A stretch of DNA of 27,504 nt from Krasilnikovozyma curviuscula (GCA_014825775.1 MVAQ01000261.1:1-27504); one strand, 5' to 3'; positions 12,108-25,563 are shown, numbered from the stretch's first letter. Notes: a model not told the origin generated them from the letters alone. A program made the numbers and translations.

Positions 12108-14510
12108 ATGGCTAGCACACCTCACATCCAACCCGCTGAACCTTGGATTGACTCCACCCTCGAGCAAGGTAGAGAGAAAATCAGCTCGGAAGAGTCAACT
12201 ATAGTTCCTTCTTCCTCTTCAGAAAAGATTGCTTGGTATGGCTACATCTGGGACTCGTGGGCTCTCGACAGAGAAGAGCGCAATTTTGTCGCCAAACTCG
12301 ATCTCTCCCTCCTCCTCTTCTCGGTCCTCGGGCTCATTATGAGATATGTTGACCAGACCAACTTGAGCAAGTGAGTGCTGTAATCCCGTGCCAGTCTTCC
12401 GAACTCCCTTCTTTTCTCCATGTCCATTTTCCTTTATGAGGAATTCGATGTTGACCTCACAATCCCTTTCGTTAACACGTACAGCGCCTATCTTAGTGGC
12501 CTTAAAGAGGACCTCAACATGTATGGTAACCAGCTCAATACTGCTCAAGCCCTCTGGAGTGTCGGGTAAGTTGAACAACACGTTGTGCTCCCCCCGCGTT
12601 GTGTGACTGATTACTCCATCTGTTTCATCTACCGACATCAGCTATGTGATTGGACAAGTACCTTCCACTATGCTCCTAAATAGGTGAGAGAATCCTGCTC
12701 ACTTTCATCACAGTTTAGGAATACTGAACCCCTTTTGCGACGTTTCTAGGGTGTCACCTCACTATCTCATCTTTGCTTTGGAGTTCGGATGGAGTTTCCT
12801 CACTCTGTGTACCATGTGGGTCAAGACATATAACCAGCTCTACGTCATCAGATTCTTTGTCGGTATGTTATTCTAGCCCCACTGAAACTAAACCGAGCGC
12901 CTCTGACCAGCGTCCTTTCTTCCACAGGTCTGTTTGAATCAGTAAGTGTCTACAGAGAGCGGCGGCCCCCGAAATTAAGATTCTTGCTGACTGGATTTTG
13001 TGCAGGGCTATTACCCTGGTCTGCTATTCTTAAGTAGGTTTTAGAAACTGGTGTTGTCTGCTGTGCCCTTCACCAACGCTAACACTTTCGCATTGTCTAC
13101 CGAAGTTGGCAGTTGGTACAAGAAGGAAGAGCTTGCCAAGAGAAGTAATATCTTCCAAGCATCTACAGCTACTGGTGAGCTTCCCAAGTGATCCTGACAG
13201 CCTTACGAATCTGATCATCGCCCTCCACCACAGGCACCCTAATTTCTGGTCTGCTTCAAGGTGGAATCTACTCGACACTTAATGGAAAAAACGGAATTGA
13301 AGGATGGAGATGGATGTTCTGTATTTCAGCTGTCATCTCTCTGCCCGTGGCTATCTGCGCCTTCTTCTTCATCCCAGACCTGCCAACGCTCATCAAACCG
13401 AACTGGCTCTTCAACGAGAGAGACATCGCGATCGGAAAAGCTAGAATGGCTGCTGCTGGTAGAGATGGTCCAAGGAAGGGAAGCTTCACTCCAAAGTTCT
13501 TCCTGTCTCTCTTGAGGGAATGGCACATTTGGGCAAGTTTGGTCACCATCACTTGAAGATAGTACGTTGCATCATTCCTGACTTTCGATTCTTTCTTTCT
13601 AGGTCTTCACTGCGACATACTCGTTTTACATCTTTGCACAGAATCCACAGCAGTCTTTTGGTTTCTACCTAAAGGCGGCCAAGTATCCTGTGACGGCAAT
13701 CAATTACTACCCATGTGGTGAGTTCTTGGTATTTACATGGTCTCATATCAATACACTGACCATTTTCATTCAATTTCAGGGATCTGGTCAATCCAAATCT
13801 TCAGTGCGCTTACTTTCTCTTGGCTCTCCGACACGCTGCTGAGAGGGAGACGATGGCCACCTCTGGTACTCGTCGCCGTGTGGCACATGGTGGACTGTGC
13901 TGCTCTGGCCGGCACACCAGTCTACGAAAGCAGATCAGTGAGGTGGACTCTGTACTATCTTACAGGAATCGTCAACTGTCAGTTTGAGATCTCACCTTTC
14001 AGACTCCAATTTACGATGATCGAATACTGAATCTGTTTATTTGTTTTCTGTTACAGGTACTCCTGGTCTGTTGTATGCATGGTGCTCAGAGATCATGGGT
14101 CGACAATCGGAGAAGAGAGCGATCGTCATGGGAACTTTTGTAAGATTTCTGTTTTTATTCATTTATTTCTACGTTCTTGGACTAATTTGGTTCACGATTT
14201 TCTTCTTCCTAACACAGAACTGTGTTGCGTTCTCGTTTAACGCTTGGCTCCCTCTCCTCCTTTTCAAGGCTACCGAACAGCCCCGTGTTCTTAAGGGGAC
14301 TATCGCCGCCTCCGTTGCTAGTGGATTGCAAGCTGGAGGAATTTTGCGTGGGTCCACCCATTACGAAGTCTTGACATTATTATTATCTGCTGACATTTTT
14401 TCCTTTCGATGCCACCACTAGTCATTTTGTATCTTTCAACTAGGGATAAGAAGAGGGAGGCTGCTCATGGGGAAGAAGTCGACGTTGTTCAAGTAGATGG
14501 AAAAGACTGA
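12108..14510 (+). CDS. MFS permease, allantoate/pantothenate (Dal5/Liz1-like) family
   Basis: Thirteen exons: 12108-12370, 12485-12565, 12642-12683, 12750-12862, 12928-12941, 13006-13033, 13106-13174, 13234-13532, 13603-13717, 13780-13977, 14057-14139, 14218-14347, 14422-14510; all phases close, giving 507 aa. It is a plasma-membrane anion:cation symporter-type permease with about 12 TMs. Family marks: MRYVDQTNLSNAYLSGLKED, MYGNQLN, GYVIGQVPSTMLLNRV, LYVIRFFVGLFESGYYPG, GSWYKKEELAKRSNIF, GWRWMF, and FFIPDLP before the central loop. Known members carry allantoate, nicotinate, pantothenate, dipeptides or similar acids; the substrate here is not predictable. The intron at 13533-13602 is GC-AG. 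The divergent oxygenase suggests uptake of that enzyme's substrate. Confidence 0.9.
13533..13602 (+). other. GC-AG intron in the MFS gene
   Basis: The exon ends REWHIW with TGG, followed by GCAAGT, and the intron ends TTTCTAG before VFTATYSFYIF. No GT donor near the exon end keeps the phase. Confidence 0.8.
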
Positions 14511-15079
14511 AGGTCTTCAACAATAATTTGATTTATGAGAGGAATTAGAGGATCCATGTAGAATTCAGACTGCTATTATCCGTTTCATAGAAAAGGGGGG
14601 AAATTGCGGGAAGAGTGCCAAGAAAACAAAGGGTTCTCAGCCCTATAATGGCATATTCAGCTTGGGAACAATCTTGCTGTGTAAGCAAAATATCGGTTTA
14701 ATCTAAGAGTAAACAAGTTTTTATTCGAGAGTAAAGCCAATACGCCAGAGAAAAAAAAATTCAGAGGTTAACAAAGTAACTTACCAACCAGTCAATGAAG
14801 AGAGTCAATGAAGAGATTAGTTCATGATGACGTGAGTGGGGATAGATACGTACATCCGATGTTCCAAATAACCCTTTGATACCTTCAGATGCGAGAGAGG
14901 AATAGAGGATCACCCCCTCGAGGAAAGTGCGATGCGCGCGCCGTCCGTACTGAACGCGTCGGCAGGTCCTTCTTGAGCGCCAGACGCCCTCGCACTGGTG
15001 AAGCGTCCATCTCCCCGTGCTCTGCTTGGGGTCAAGATAGATACGCACTTCTCTGCCTCCCCGAGCGATAAGGTAGCCT
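14511..15079. other. Intergenic, degenerate sequence
   Basis: It holds the 3' flank of the permease gene, a 13 bp tandem repeat GTCAATGAAGAGA (14791-14803, 14804-14816) and a GC-rich tract at 14930-15030. The latter sits just before the SDR remnant and may be its decayed upstream coding sequence; one frame (GEASISPCSAWGQDR) has an SDR-like flavour but is not convincing. Confidence 0.4.
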
Positions 15080-15199
15080 GCGTGGAACTACACTGCTGTG
15101 GGAAAGAAGGTCGAGCATTTGCGTACTGCTGAAGCGGTTAACAATGCAGAATTTGCGAGGAGGTTGTGGGAGTGGACGAAGGAGCTCATTAAAGTTTGA
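15080..15199 (+). pseudogene. C-terminal remnant of a short-chain dehydrogenase
   Basis: Thirty-nine codons ending in TGA at 15197-15199 read AWNYTAVGKK ... EFARRLWEWTKELIKV. The pattern (Gly)-x-Tyr-x-Pro-Val-Gly-Lys followed by Leu-Trp-Glu-Trp-Thr-x-Glu is the usual C-terminal end of fungal retinol-dehydrogenase-like SDRs. Upstream in the same frame a TAG occurs at once, and no Rossmann motif or catalytic Tyr-Lys pair is seen, so the rest is lost or unrecognisable. It belongs to a different SDR subfamily from the intact gene at 15332-16525, which lies on the other strand and converges on it. Confidence 0.55.
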
Positions 15200-15331
15200 G
15201 CTTGTACAAGGTAGAACATTTCGTTTCTTGACAAGCTCTTTGCCATAATGCCTGATCGGAAATGTAATAAATACGTCCTAAATTGTGAAGAGGTATCTTG
15301 TATCACAAAGCAAGGTTCACAATTGAAGCGG

Positions 15332-16525
15332 TCAGAACGGGAGCTCAACAATGGGACCATCGCTATCGTTGACACCAAAGAATTTCCCGTTATCTTCTCT
15401 CTTCAAACTGTTCATCTTTTTAATCAAAGCAACCACAGATTGGTGTGGTGACAGAGGTGGGACGGCTTCGGCATGCTACAAAAGCCGAACAATGAGCTGG
15501 TGTACTCGAAGTGTACCATACGACGAGACAAAGAGCGAACTTACGCCTTCAATCTTTACGTGCTTACCCATGTCGGTACTGCTCCATCCGGGACTCCAAG
15601 CAATGCATTTAAATCCATCTTCTTTGAGCTCCATTGATATAAGAGTGTTAGCGATGACGTTAGCTCCCTAAGGAGAGATATTTGACAGGTGAGCCTTGGA
15701 GAACAACTTCACAATATGACAGACTATCACCTTCGTAAAATTGTAGGCAAACATTGGTGGGAAGATGTTTTCCTTGCTCATAAGCCATCTGGAGATGAGA
15801 GGACACTCGGCTTGTCAATCCTGGCCTGCAAAAGCAAGAGACGAGTTGCGTTTTGATACTCACTCATTGGAACCAAGAATAGAGCTGAAATTGACAATAA
15901 TCTTGTCTTTCCCTTCTTTAAGCAAAGGGATCAAGCATTTGGTTGCCAAAATGGGTCCTAAAACGTTGACTTTGATAGCATGTTCAAGGGTTGCGAAAGT
16001 TTCTTCCGTGAGGTTCTGTTCTCCAGGATGGATGGCACCATTGCTGAAGCAGCGGAGAAGGAAATTAAGTCTAAGTCTCACCCAGCAAGAGAGGGCTCAC
16101 AATGTAGCAAGAACTAGCGGCAACCACAGAAACTTACTTTATCAAAATATCCAACCTTCCTCCCGTAATTAATCTGATTTCCTCAGCAGCATTCACAATA
16201 CTCTTCTCATTTCCCAGATCACAAGCAACGACCTTGATATTTTCTCTATCTTGAACAAAATGAGCCAAGACGGGGGCTTCCGCGTGAAGATCTCTGACGA
16301 GAGCAAGAACAAGGGTCGTGGGAGAGTCTGAGAATTGGTGGACGAGCTCCAAACCAAGTCCACGAGAGGCTCCAGTGACTAAATTATTGGCGATAAATTT
16401 TCGGTTTTTTTTTTAAATGAGAGATAGAGTCAGCTTCGGAGAATCTGCGACTTTTGAGATGGAAAGGTGGTTGCGAGAACATTGAACAGTGACTTGCCGG
16501 CGACGATTCTGGTGTATTTGTCCAT
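15332..16525 (-). CDS. Short-chain dehydrogenase/reductase, sniffer/C-factor-like
   Basis: Six exons (minus order): 16525-16498, 16378-16138, 16043-15864, 15788-15731, 15667-15545, 15475-15332; all phases close, giving 257 aa. It is an NAD(P)-dependent classical SDR. Visible: VTGASRGLG (10-18), Asp in VACDLGNE, NNG (90-92; usually NNAG), Ser143/144 in NFSSILGS, Tyr165-x3-Lys169 in AYNFTK, and WSPGWSSTDMG, the family's PG-x-x-x-T-D loop. The fold best matches the carbonyl-reductase/sniffer/CsgA group; the substrate is unknown. The first intron (16497-16379) is GC-AG. The acceptor of exon 4 is the third AG, chosen because it restores EWLMSKENIFPPMFAYNFTK. Confidence 0.88.
16379..16497 (-). other. 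GC-AG intron in the SDR gene
   Basis: Exon 1 encodes MDKYTRIVA plus one base, followed by GCAAGT. The acceptor AATTTAG opens VTGASRGLG. The alternative GT four bases later breaks the phase. Confidence 0.8.
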
Positions 16526-17170
16526 CGCTGATAACTATCTTGAGGTAATGACTACTGGATGATAGGGTGAAGGTGAGGGAAGGGGAAAATTGTCGGGGAG
16601 ATCTCAAGTCAATGCTTTTGAGGGAGATGGTGGCGATGGAGATCACATGCATTCGAAGCAGCTTACTCAATTCCGGAGGAGTAACCAGAAAAGAGACACG
16701 AAGAAGGAGGCGTTAATTCAGGTAGAAGTGTCAGAAATGACTGATAACGACATATAGAAATGGGATAAGGTACGCGTTCGTCAGTGTTTTGATCTTCGTC
16801 GTTGCGGTGCAGTGCCGGGCTGCAGGACACATCTCGTTTCTTCTTTGGTATCAACTCACTTCTCTACTACTTCTGCCTTTCAATTCTTTGATGATGATGT
16901 ATTATATTCCTTTCACACTTTCCGGCAACAGAAAGATCATTTGGACAGCTTTCGTCATACTGCGCAGAGGTTCGCGCTTTCTCTTTATGAAACGACGTGT
17001 TTTTGAGCTGCAACGGTCGCTGCAAGATCTGAAATAAGTGTTTGTGACCTTCTACTTATCCTAGAACCTTCATCAGTTTCCTTTCCTATTTCTCGATTTT
17101 CGCTTCCTCTTGCCACGCTGGGCGAGGGGCTGGTTCGACGAGAGAAGGATGGTTCCCTTCGACCACAACA
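16526..17170. promoter_or_regulatory. Divergent promoter region, SDR and RCC2-PHD genes
   Basis: These 645 bp lie between two divergent start codons. No gene or clear TATA box is visible; a pyrimidine-rich stretch (CTTCTCTACTACTTCTGCC, near 16858-16877) and CT-rich sequence just before 17171 fit transcription-start regions. Short open frames appear random. Confidence 0.4.
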
Positions 17171-19853
<2,683 letters not shown>

Positions 19854-20925
19854 TTACGAAGGGGGAGAGTTGAGTTATGGATCAAAATTCGTTGTGTGAG
19901 TAGTCGCTGAGAGGACGGGGGTCGCCCAACTGGGTTGGTGTCCTTCGTTGGATATTTGTCTCAAAAACAATCATTGGGAGTCCGGATGCGTCCCTTCCCT
20001 TAGGATCAGTTGATTATCATGGATGTCTGAATACATTAATTATTTTCGTTGACAGCTTTGCAAAAGACGTACTTGGTGACAGTGTTATCGTGCATCTCGT
20101 GCATCATTCTTGATCGCCCGGAGACGAAGATCGGAATGAAAAGCTGCGCTGTGATCCGGACTTATATCCTCGCGTGAACTTCTCTCATTAGATACCTTAA
20201 GTTAAGCAAATTCATTGAAAACACTAAGCCTTCGCCATTCAAGTACATCGTGATCCGTTTGTTTTCGCAGCGCGTCTGCTGTCGTGCTGTTGTGATGATG
20301 CGTTGTTGTTGCCCCGCGCGCATCCGCAAGCGGGGCTAAATTTCGTAGACTGATCCTGGCCACTTGATCGAAGCCTCTGTTGGTTATATTGCTCCTTTAG
20401 CAGCGCGTTCAGCACGGGTTCCTCTCTCGAGTTCCATGGTGAGCATAGTACTACCTTTGGGGTGAAGCGAAAGCCCGTCGCGAACCGTGGACGAAGCAGC
20501 GCAGAAGCATGCCCTTCGACCGGCAAGAAAAGAAGTTTAATTTTGCCGTGACGGCAACGAGAAGGAGAACACAGGTAACGCAATTTCAAACAGAGGAGTA
20601 GCACAGGAGAGCGCAGGTAGCTACACGGTTCGATGGGATACGGGCGCACTACGAGCGGATAGTGAGAGTTGCTATTAACTACAAGGTTTAGCTACTGAGA
20701 TAGCAAGGGAAAAAATTTCCTGCTAGAGGGTTTTCAGTCGTCGGGGCTTTTTGGACGATCCCTGATTACAAACGCCACTGGCTACGCCGGAAAAATTGAG
20801 TCCAATTTGGCCTTTCTCAGGCTACTCTGCTGACCCTAACCAGCGACAGCTCTATCCACCCAGCACCTATCAATGCTTCAGCAGTAACACCCACACCCAG
20901 TCCAACTCCCCCCAGCTCAGCAGCC
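19854..20925. other. Intergenic, 5' flank of the Ecl1-like gene
   Basis: About 1.07 kb between two plus-strand genes. It holds the 3' UTR of the RCC2-PHD gene and the promoter and 5' UTR of the Ecl1-like gene. The open frame that runs across the start from about 20796 begins with TTG, not ATG, and is out of frame with the gene. No TATA box, RNA gene or repeat was recognised. Confidence 0.45.
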
Positions 20926-23035
20926 ATGTTCGACGAGGACTCGTTCCAGGCGTACTGCCTGGTGTGCGAAAACCTCATCAAGGTCGCACCAGACTGTATC
21001 AACGACAAGAAGAGCAGCAGTGGGACTGGCCTGAAGGCTACGAAGCCTATCCCCCCCGTGTTCAAGAGGTCCAAGACGGGCACAATCAAGGTCAGTTGGG
21101 CGACCAAGTCATTTTTTTTTCTTCTCTAGACGCCTGTGGGCACGTTCTAATCGCTTCAACTCCATTTCATTCGCCTTCCTCAAACCTCTCATACACGAAC
21201 TCTTCTTCCTTTGGTCCTACCGTGTCATCCCTTTCAACATTTCCTGCGCGACTTTACCCTGTTGACATCATACGATGACTTTCCCTTTTTTCGCTGCTGT
21301 TTCCCAACTGAAACCTCTCGCCTTGGATTCCGGAAAACCAATATTGCCTGGCCTACAACAGCAACTAAGCAAGAACCCATCTAGCACTAACCTGGCAAAT
21401 GTCAACGGTGGAATGATGAAGGGCCCGACTGGCACAATCGTTCGTCGTAACAATTCTTCAGCGCGTCTTCAACAGGGACAGCCTACTTCTTCTGGCAATG
21501 GCACTGCTGCCAACACTACGTCCACTGGTAACGCTTTGATGGGTCCACCAGCGGCACCCTCTCGTCATCGATCGGCTGGCGACTTGACGCGCGCACAGGG
21601 GCTCAACAACAATGTCTCTCAGGTCACCATCAAACCACCTCCTACACCTCCAGCAGAACCCCATTCAGCACTTTACTGTTCAGCAAAGTGTGAACTGCAG
21701 GATCGAGAACGTTCTCTTGGGGACTTACATCACTTCCAATCCGCACTCTCTCTGTCACCAGCTCTTGTATCGCCAGTCTCACCAGACCCAGCTTCACCTT
21801 TATTTGTCTCTGGATCTGAATCGGAGGATGGGTCATATTTCCACACCGCAAAATCTGCCAGCAAAGGTCTAGGCGTCGATCGAAGGAGAAATAGCAGTCA
21901 CCACTCCGTCAGGATTGCTTCGAATGGTCGAGGTGCATCGGCTACAACGACCGAGTCTTCATCGGACTCACTCGCTTCCATGTTTGAATCCAACAATTCT
22001 TCAGGTGGAATCAAGAAGATGACACCACTGGTCCAACCCCTTCGACCGCTCCTCGCACCGAATGGTCTCTCAGCCCATCGCGCCCCGGGCTCCGCAACGT
22101 CTTCCTTCGACCTGGAAAACGCCATCATGATGTCAGCTAATAACAGACAGAAACGTCAATCCACTTCTTCCATTCATATGCGAAGAATTCCCTCTCATTC
22201 ACCTCCCCCAGGTCTGTCGACCTCGTTACACCACAACCACCATTCCCACCTTCACAGTCAACACAGCTACTACAACGCTCACCCGCCGAGCACCAACACG
22301 TTTGAACCAGGCTCTTCAGCACCTGCAACAGCATCTCTCTACGCCAATTACGCCGCGTCTTTTACCCGTGCATCGTCCTCGACATCTTTATCGCAATCCA
22401 TGCGCCGCGACAGCATGTCTCGTAGCTCTTCTCAACACGGCTCGTACCAACAGGGCTGGAAACTCTCAGCATATCACAGCACGGTGCCAAAATCTCCCCG
22501 TGTTGCGATTGGGAACCAATACGAGGACTCGACGGACGACGAGCAGTTCGACGAGGTACTGGAGGACGCCAGAGAGTTGAGGCGGCGTGGCCGCGGTCCT
22601 GGCCCGACTTCAGGAGGTGTCGGGAGTGGTAGTACAGCACGAGAGGGGTCAACATCTCAAATCACTCCTACGCAGAGTCTGGTCATAAACTCTGCAATGG
22701 GTCACCGGAGCAGCCTCAACAATTCTACCACCTTACAGCCCTACCACCAGCAGCGGCGGCCCTCCTCGATCCACTCTTCTTCGACAAACTCATCCTCAGC
22801 GTCTCTCAACAACATGCACCCTCAGACGAAGTACTCGCAGTCGCCTTACCCACCCCCGATACCGACAATCCAACACCCTCCCCAGCAGGCAAAAGGCTGG
22901 ACGTGGGACTCATCGGAGAAGGTGTACGAGGTCCCTCGCATCGTCGGGTTTACCACGTCGTCAACCTCGTCTTCAAAGGGCGTCCCCGGCAGCTTGGGAG
23001 AAGGAAAGAAGCTGTTCTACTTTGAAGGGAAATGA
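20926..23035 (+). CDS. Ecl1-family life-span regulatory factor, long basidiomycete form
   Basis: Exon 1 is 20926-21090; the second exon most simply runs 21362-23035, giving 612 aa. The family signature is present: an N-terminal C-x2-C in FQAYCLVCENLI (Cys11, Cys14) and ALYCSAKCELQD (codons at 21677 and 21689), the four cysteines of the Ecl1 zinc-binding proteins that extend chronological life span and respond to nutrient, zinc or sulfur limitation in fission yeast. The yeast forms are only about 80-100 aa. Here the motif is spread over two exons and followed by about 460 residues of Ser/Pro/Thr/His-rich, probably disordered sequence (SSS runs, LHHNHHSHLHSQHS). The acceptor of the only intron is uncertain: see the AG-free stretch. 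An alternative GT-TG junction at 21310 is also in phase. Confidence 0.72.
21091..21361 (+). other. Long intron of the Ecl1-like gene with an AG-free zone
   Basis: Donor GTCAGT follows GTIK. An early TCTCTAG at 21123-21129 would give an in-frame stop after six codons. The next AG is at 21360-21361; no AG occurs in 21130-21359. A pyrimidine tract lies at 21279-21305. Use of the distal AG keeps phase 0. Confidence 0.5.
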
Positions 23036-23635
23036 TCCAACCTGTTCGGCATCATTACCATCACCACCAACAAAAGTAATTCCCAAAAATAATAATGGTC
23101 ACCTGGTCCTAATTCGCATTGTAATTTCTCTCGGTTTGCCGTCTTGTGTTGACGCGCTAGCTATCTATTTGCCTCCTGTTCTTATTTCGTTAGCTTGCTC
23201 TGTCCCCCTCGTTTCATTCCCATGCCCTTCTTCTTCCTCCCTGGCTCTATTCCTTCCTGGCATTCTTGTATTGAGATCCTCCACTGCTTTCTCTTGAACA
23301 CTCTAGATCTTTGCCCTCGTATTTTAACCATACACCAGTTGTACAACCGCATCGCATAGCAGTTCTTTTCTAGGATGTAAAATGCATAGCTTGCTCTTTT
23401 TATTTGCTCTCACACCAAAGGGTGACAGCGAGAAGAAGTGAGAAGGTTGAGCTTGATTCTCCGTTGGCACTCGCCGACGAAAATCGTCGCCATGGCGCGT
23501 CAGTGTGTCGACATCACACGTCTTGTGTCGTCGGGATGGCTCGTGATGTCGAGAGGCGAGGTTCCACCTGAGCTATATAAAGAAGTCAGTGGGGTTTCAC
23601 CAGGTTTTTCATTCGTCGAAAGAAAAATCACAAAA
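23036..23635 (+). promoter_or_regulatory. 3' flank of the Ecl1-like gene and promoter of oxygenase copy 2
   Basis: The first part is the 3' UTR of the Ecl1-like gene. Close to the oxygenase start are a TATATAA box at 23574-23580 (56 nt before the ATG), a perfect 10 bp inverted repeat TCGACATCAC / GTGATGTCGA (23508-23517 and 23543-23552) and a short palindrome CGACGA-AAA-TCGTCG (23475-23489). Confidence 0.6.
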
Positions 23636-25411
23636 ATGAGTTCCCCACTTGCGGCGACAACCGAGCAGATTTATGGTACCAAGGAGCACCCCTACTCGAC
23701 TCTACCTGAAACAACTGAACAGCGTCAGTGACATATCCACACTTTATTCCTTGTAGAACCCTGGCTGACTGGATTTCTTGCTTGTGCTGCCAATAGTGAA
23801 CTGGGCCGACCTAGTCACACTCGATCTCTCCAAATTCGACCAGCCCAATGGCAAGGTAGAGCTTGCTAAGCAGCTGAAGCACGCCGTCCATGATGTTGGA
23901 TTCTTCTATGTTACAAACTTTGTAAGTCTCCGTTCCATTCAAAGGGGTCATTGACTTAATCGCAAGTTAGTTCTCCGGTGCTGACAGACCTTCTCATACC
24001 AACAATCTCTTTTCCATCATCCCAGGGCTTCACTCAGGAAGAAGTAGATGAACAATTCGCCATTGGAAAGCAAGTTTTCGACTTGCCATTCGAGGAGAAG
24101 GAGCCGTTTGCGGCTGATCACGCCAACGGCGGATACAACCGCTACACAGGGCCAGACCTGAAGCATTTTAAGGACAAGCAGAATGCTGGATTCCAAAAGA
24201 GATCCAATATTGAGGTGAGTAGCCCGCCTTCAGCTTTTTGTTGGACAGGACAACCATTGATTGACCTGAATTGCCCACCTTTGCACCATTTACTGTTTGT
24301 TGACTTTGTATCATCTCGTATGACTGAAGGTTTACAACATCCCCAAGTTCACCACTCACCATGATTCCGAGCAGGTTCACCCTCAGCCAATCATCGACAA
24401 TTGGTCTCAGATTCAGAGCTTCGGCAAAGGGGTTCACAAACAGGTCATTGAAAAGCTCTTGGTAATCTTTGCTCTCGTACTTGAGCTACCAGATGAGGAT
24501 TATTTTGTCAAAAGACATCTGTATGAGAACAGAAGTGAAGATCGTGAGTCCTCACCGGGGCAATGTAGCACTGTAGACCAAATTATGACCTCACCCCTCT
24601 CACTTAGACCTCCGATACATGAAATACAAAGCACGATCTTCTTTTGAGAATGAGTCCGCCAACGGACTCTACACCGGCGGTCACACCGACTTAGGAAGCA
24701 TCACCCTTCTGTTCCGCCAGCCGATCTCGGCTCTCCAAGTTCTGGGACCAGATAATGAATGGAGATACGTCAAGCCTCTTGCTGTATGTATGATACACCT
24801 TCAAGACTCAGCGATTGTGGTGTTGACTTTTTTTTGTTTCTTCAATTTTTGGCGCGTTTCTTACACTACAGGGAAGCATCAGTAAGTCCTCCTTACCCCT
24901 CATCAACCTTTCTCTTAATATAATTTAATGACACATCTTGCATTCATGTACACCAGCTGTTAACATTGCCGACACTCTCCAAATTCTATCTGGCACCTAC
25001 CTCAAGTCTTCCGTTCATCGCGTCGTCGTCCCCCCTGCCGACCAGACCCAATACGACCGTATCGGTGTTCTGTACTTTGTACGACCAAATAACGACGTGC
25101 TCGTTGAGGCTGTGAAGGATAGTCCTGTGCTTCAAAACGAGGGCATTTACGAGAAGGTCAAGGACGAGGCGTGGGAGAAAGAGCCCATTACCGTTGAGAG
25201 TAAGTGTTCGCGGTTTGTCTCTTACCACCTTCTTTCCTTTCTGACAGTGTTGTTTCTCTTAGAATGGGTCAAGGAAAGACAGAAGTACATTTTCTCGCAA
25301 GCATCTCAGCAACGGTACCAAAAGGATCTCCAGAATGGTAACTCTAAAATCAGTACCGAGTCCAAGGTCGTCGATGTCGTGGCCGGCATTCCAGTAAAAC
25401 ACTACACTTAA
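23636..25411 (+). CDS. 2-oxoglutarate/Fe(II) oxygenase, isopenicillin-N-synthase-like (copy 2)
   Basis: Eight exons: 23636-23723, 23797-23921, 24026-24214, 24330-24543, 24608-24783, 24872-24881, 24957-25199, 25263-25411; all phases close, giving 397 aa. Iron ligands are His231 and Asp233 in TGGHTDLGSI and His288 in KSSVHRVVVPP; the 2OG-binding Arg is probably Arg302 in DRIG (R-x-G in place of R-x-S). The DIOX_N half is clear (VHDVGFFYVTNFGFTQEEVD). It is homologous to the oxygenase at 10295-11842: both have GHTD, QPISALQ and the PP-(A/T)-DQ loop. Exon 6 is only 10 nt. Substrate unknown. It is preceded by a strong TATA box, and the ATG at 23636 sits in an A-rich context (CAAAAATG). Confidence 0.9.
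24872..24881 (+). other. 10-nt micro-exon in oxygenase copy 2
   Basis: GGAAGCATCA lies between an ACTACAG acceptor and a GTAAGT donor. It supplies Gly-Ser-Ile and one base of Thr, making KPLAGSITVNIADTLQ continuous. Skipping it breaks the frame just before the distal His region. Confidence 0.85.
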
Positions 25412-25563
25412 ACGAATCTTGATGAGTAGGTGTTACTATTCCAAGTACCTTACAGAACTATCTTTGAGGCATGAAAACTATAGGTGTTCAGTGGAGTAAT
25501 TGACGATGTTCGTTTATTCTGTACAACAGTGGAGTGTTCATTATGGTCTGGCGGGCTATCGTA

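Noticed and set aside
12219..12638. 139-codon minus-strand frame
   Set aside because: Antisense to exons 1 and 2 of the permease gene.
20239..20649. 136-codon minus-strand frame in the Ecl1-like promoter
   Set aside because: Low-information composition, no motif, no plausible splice partners.
20796..21278. Possible long upstream frame overlapping the Ecl1-like start
   Set aside because: It begins with TTG rather than ATG; not a credible uORF.
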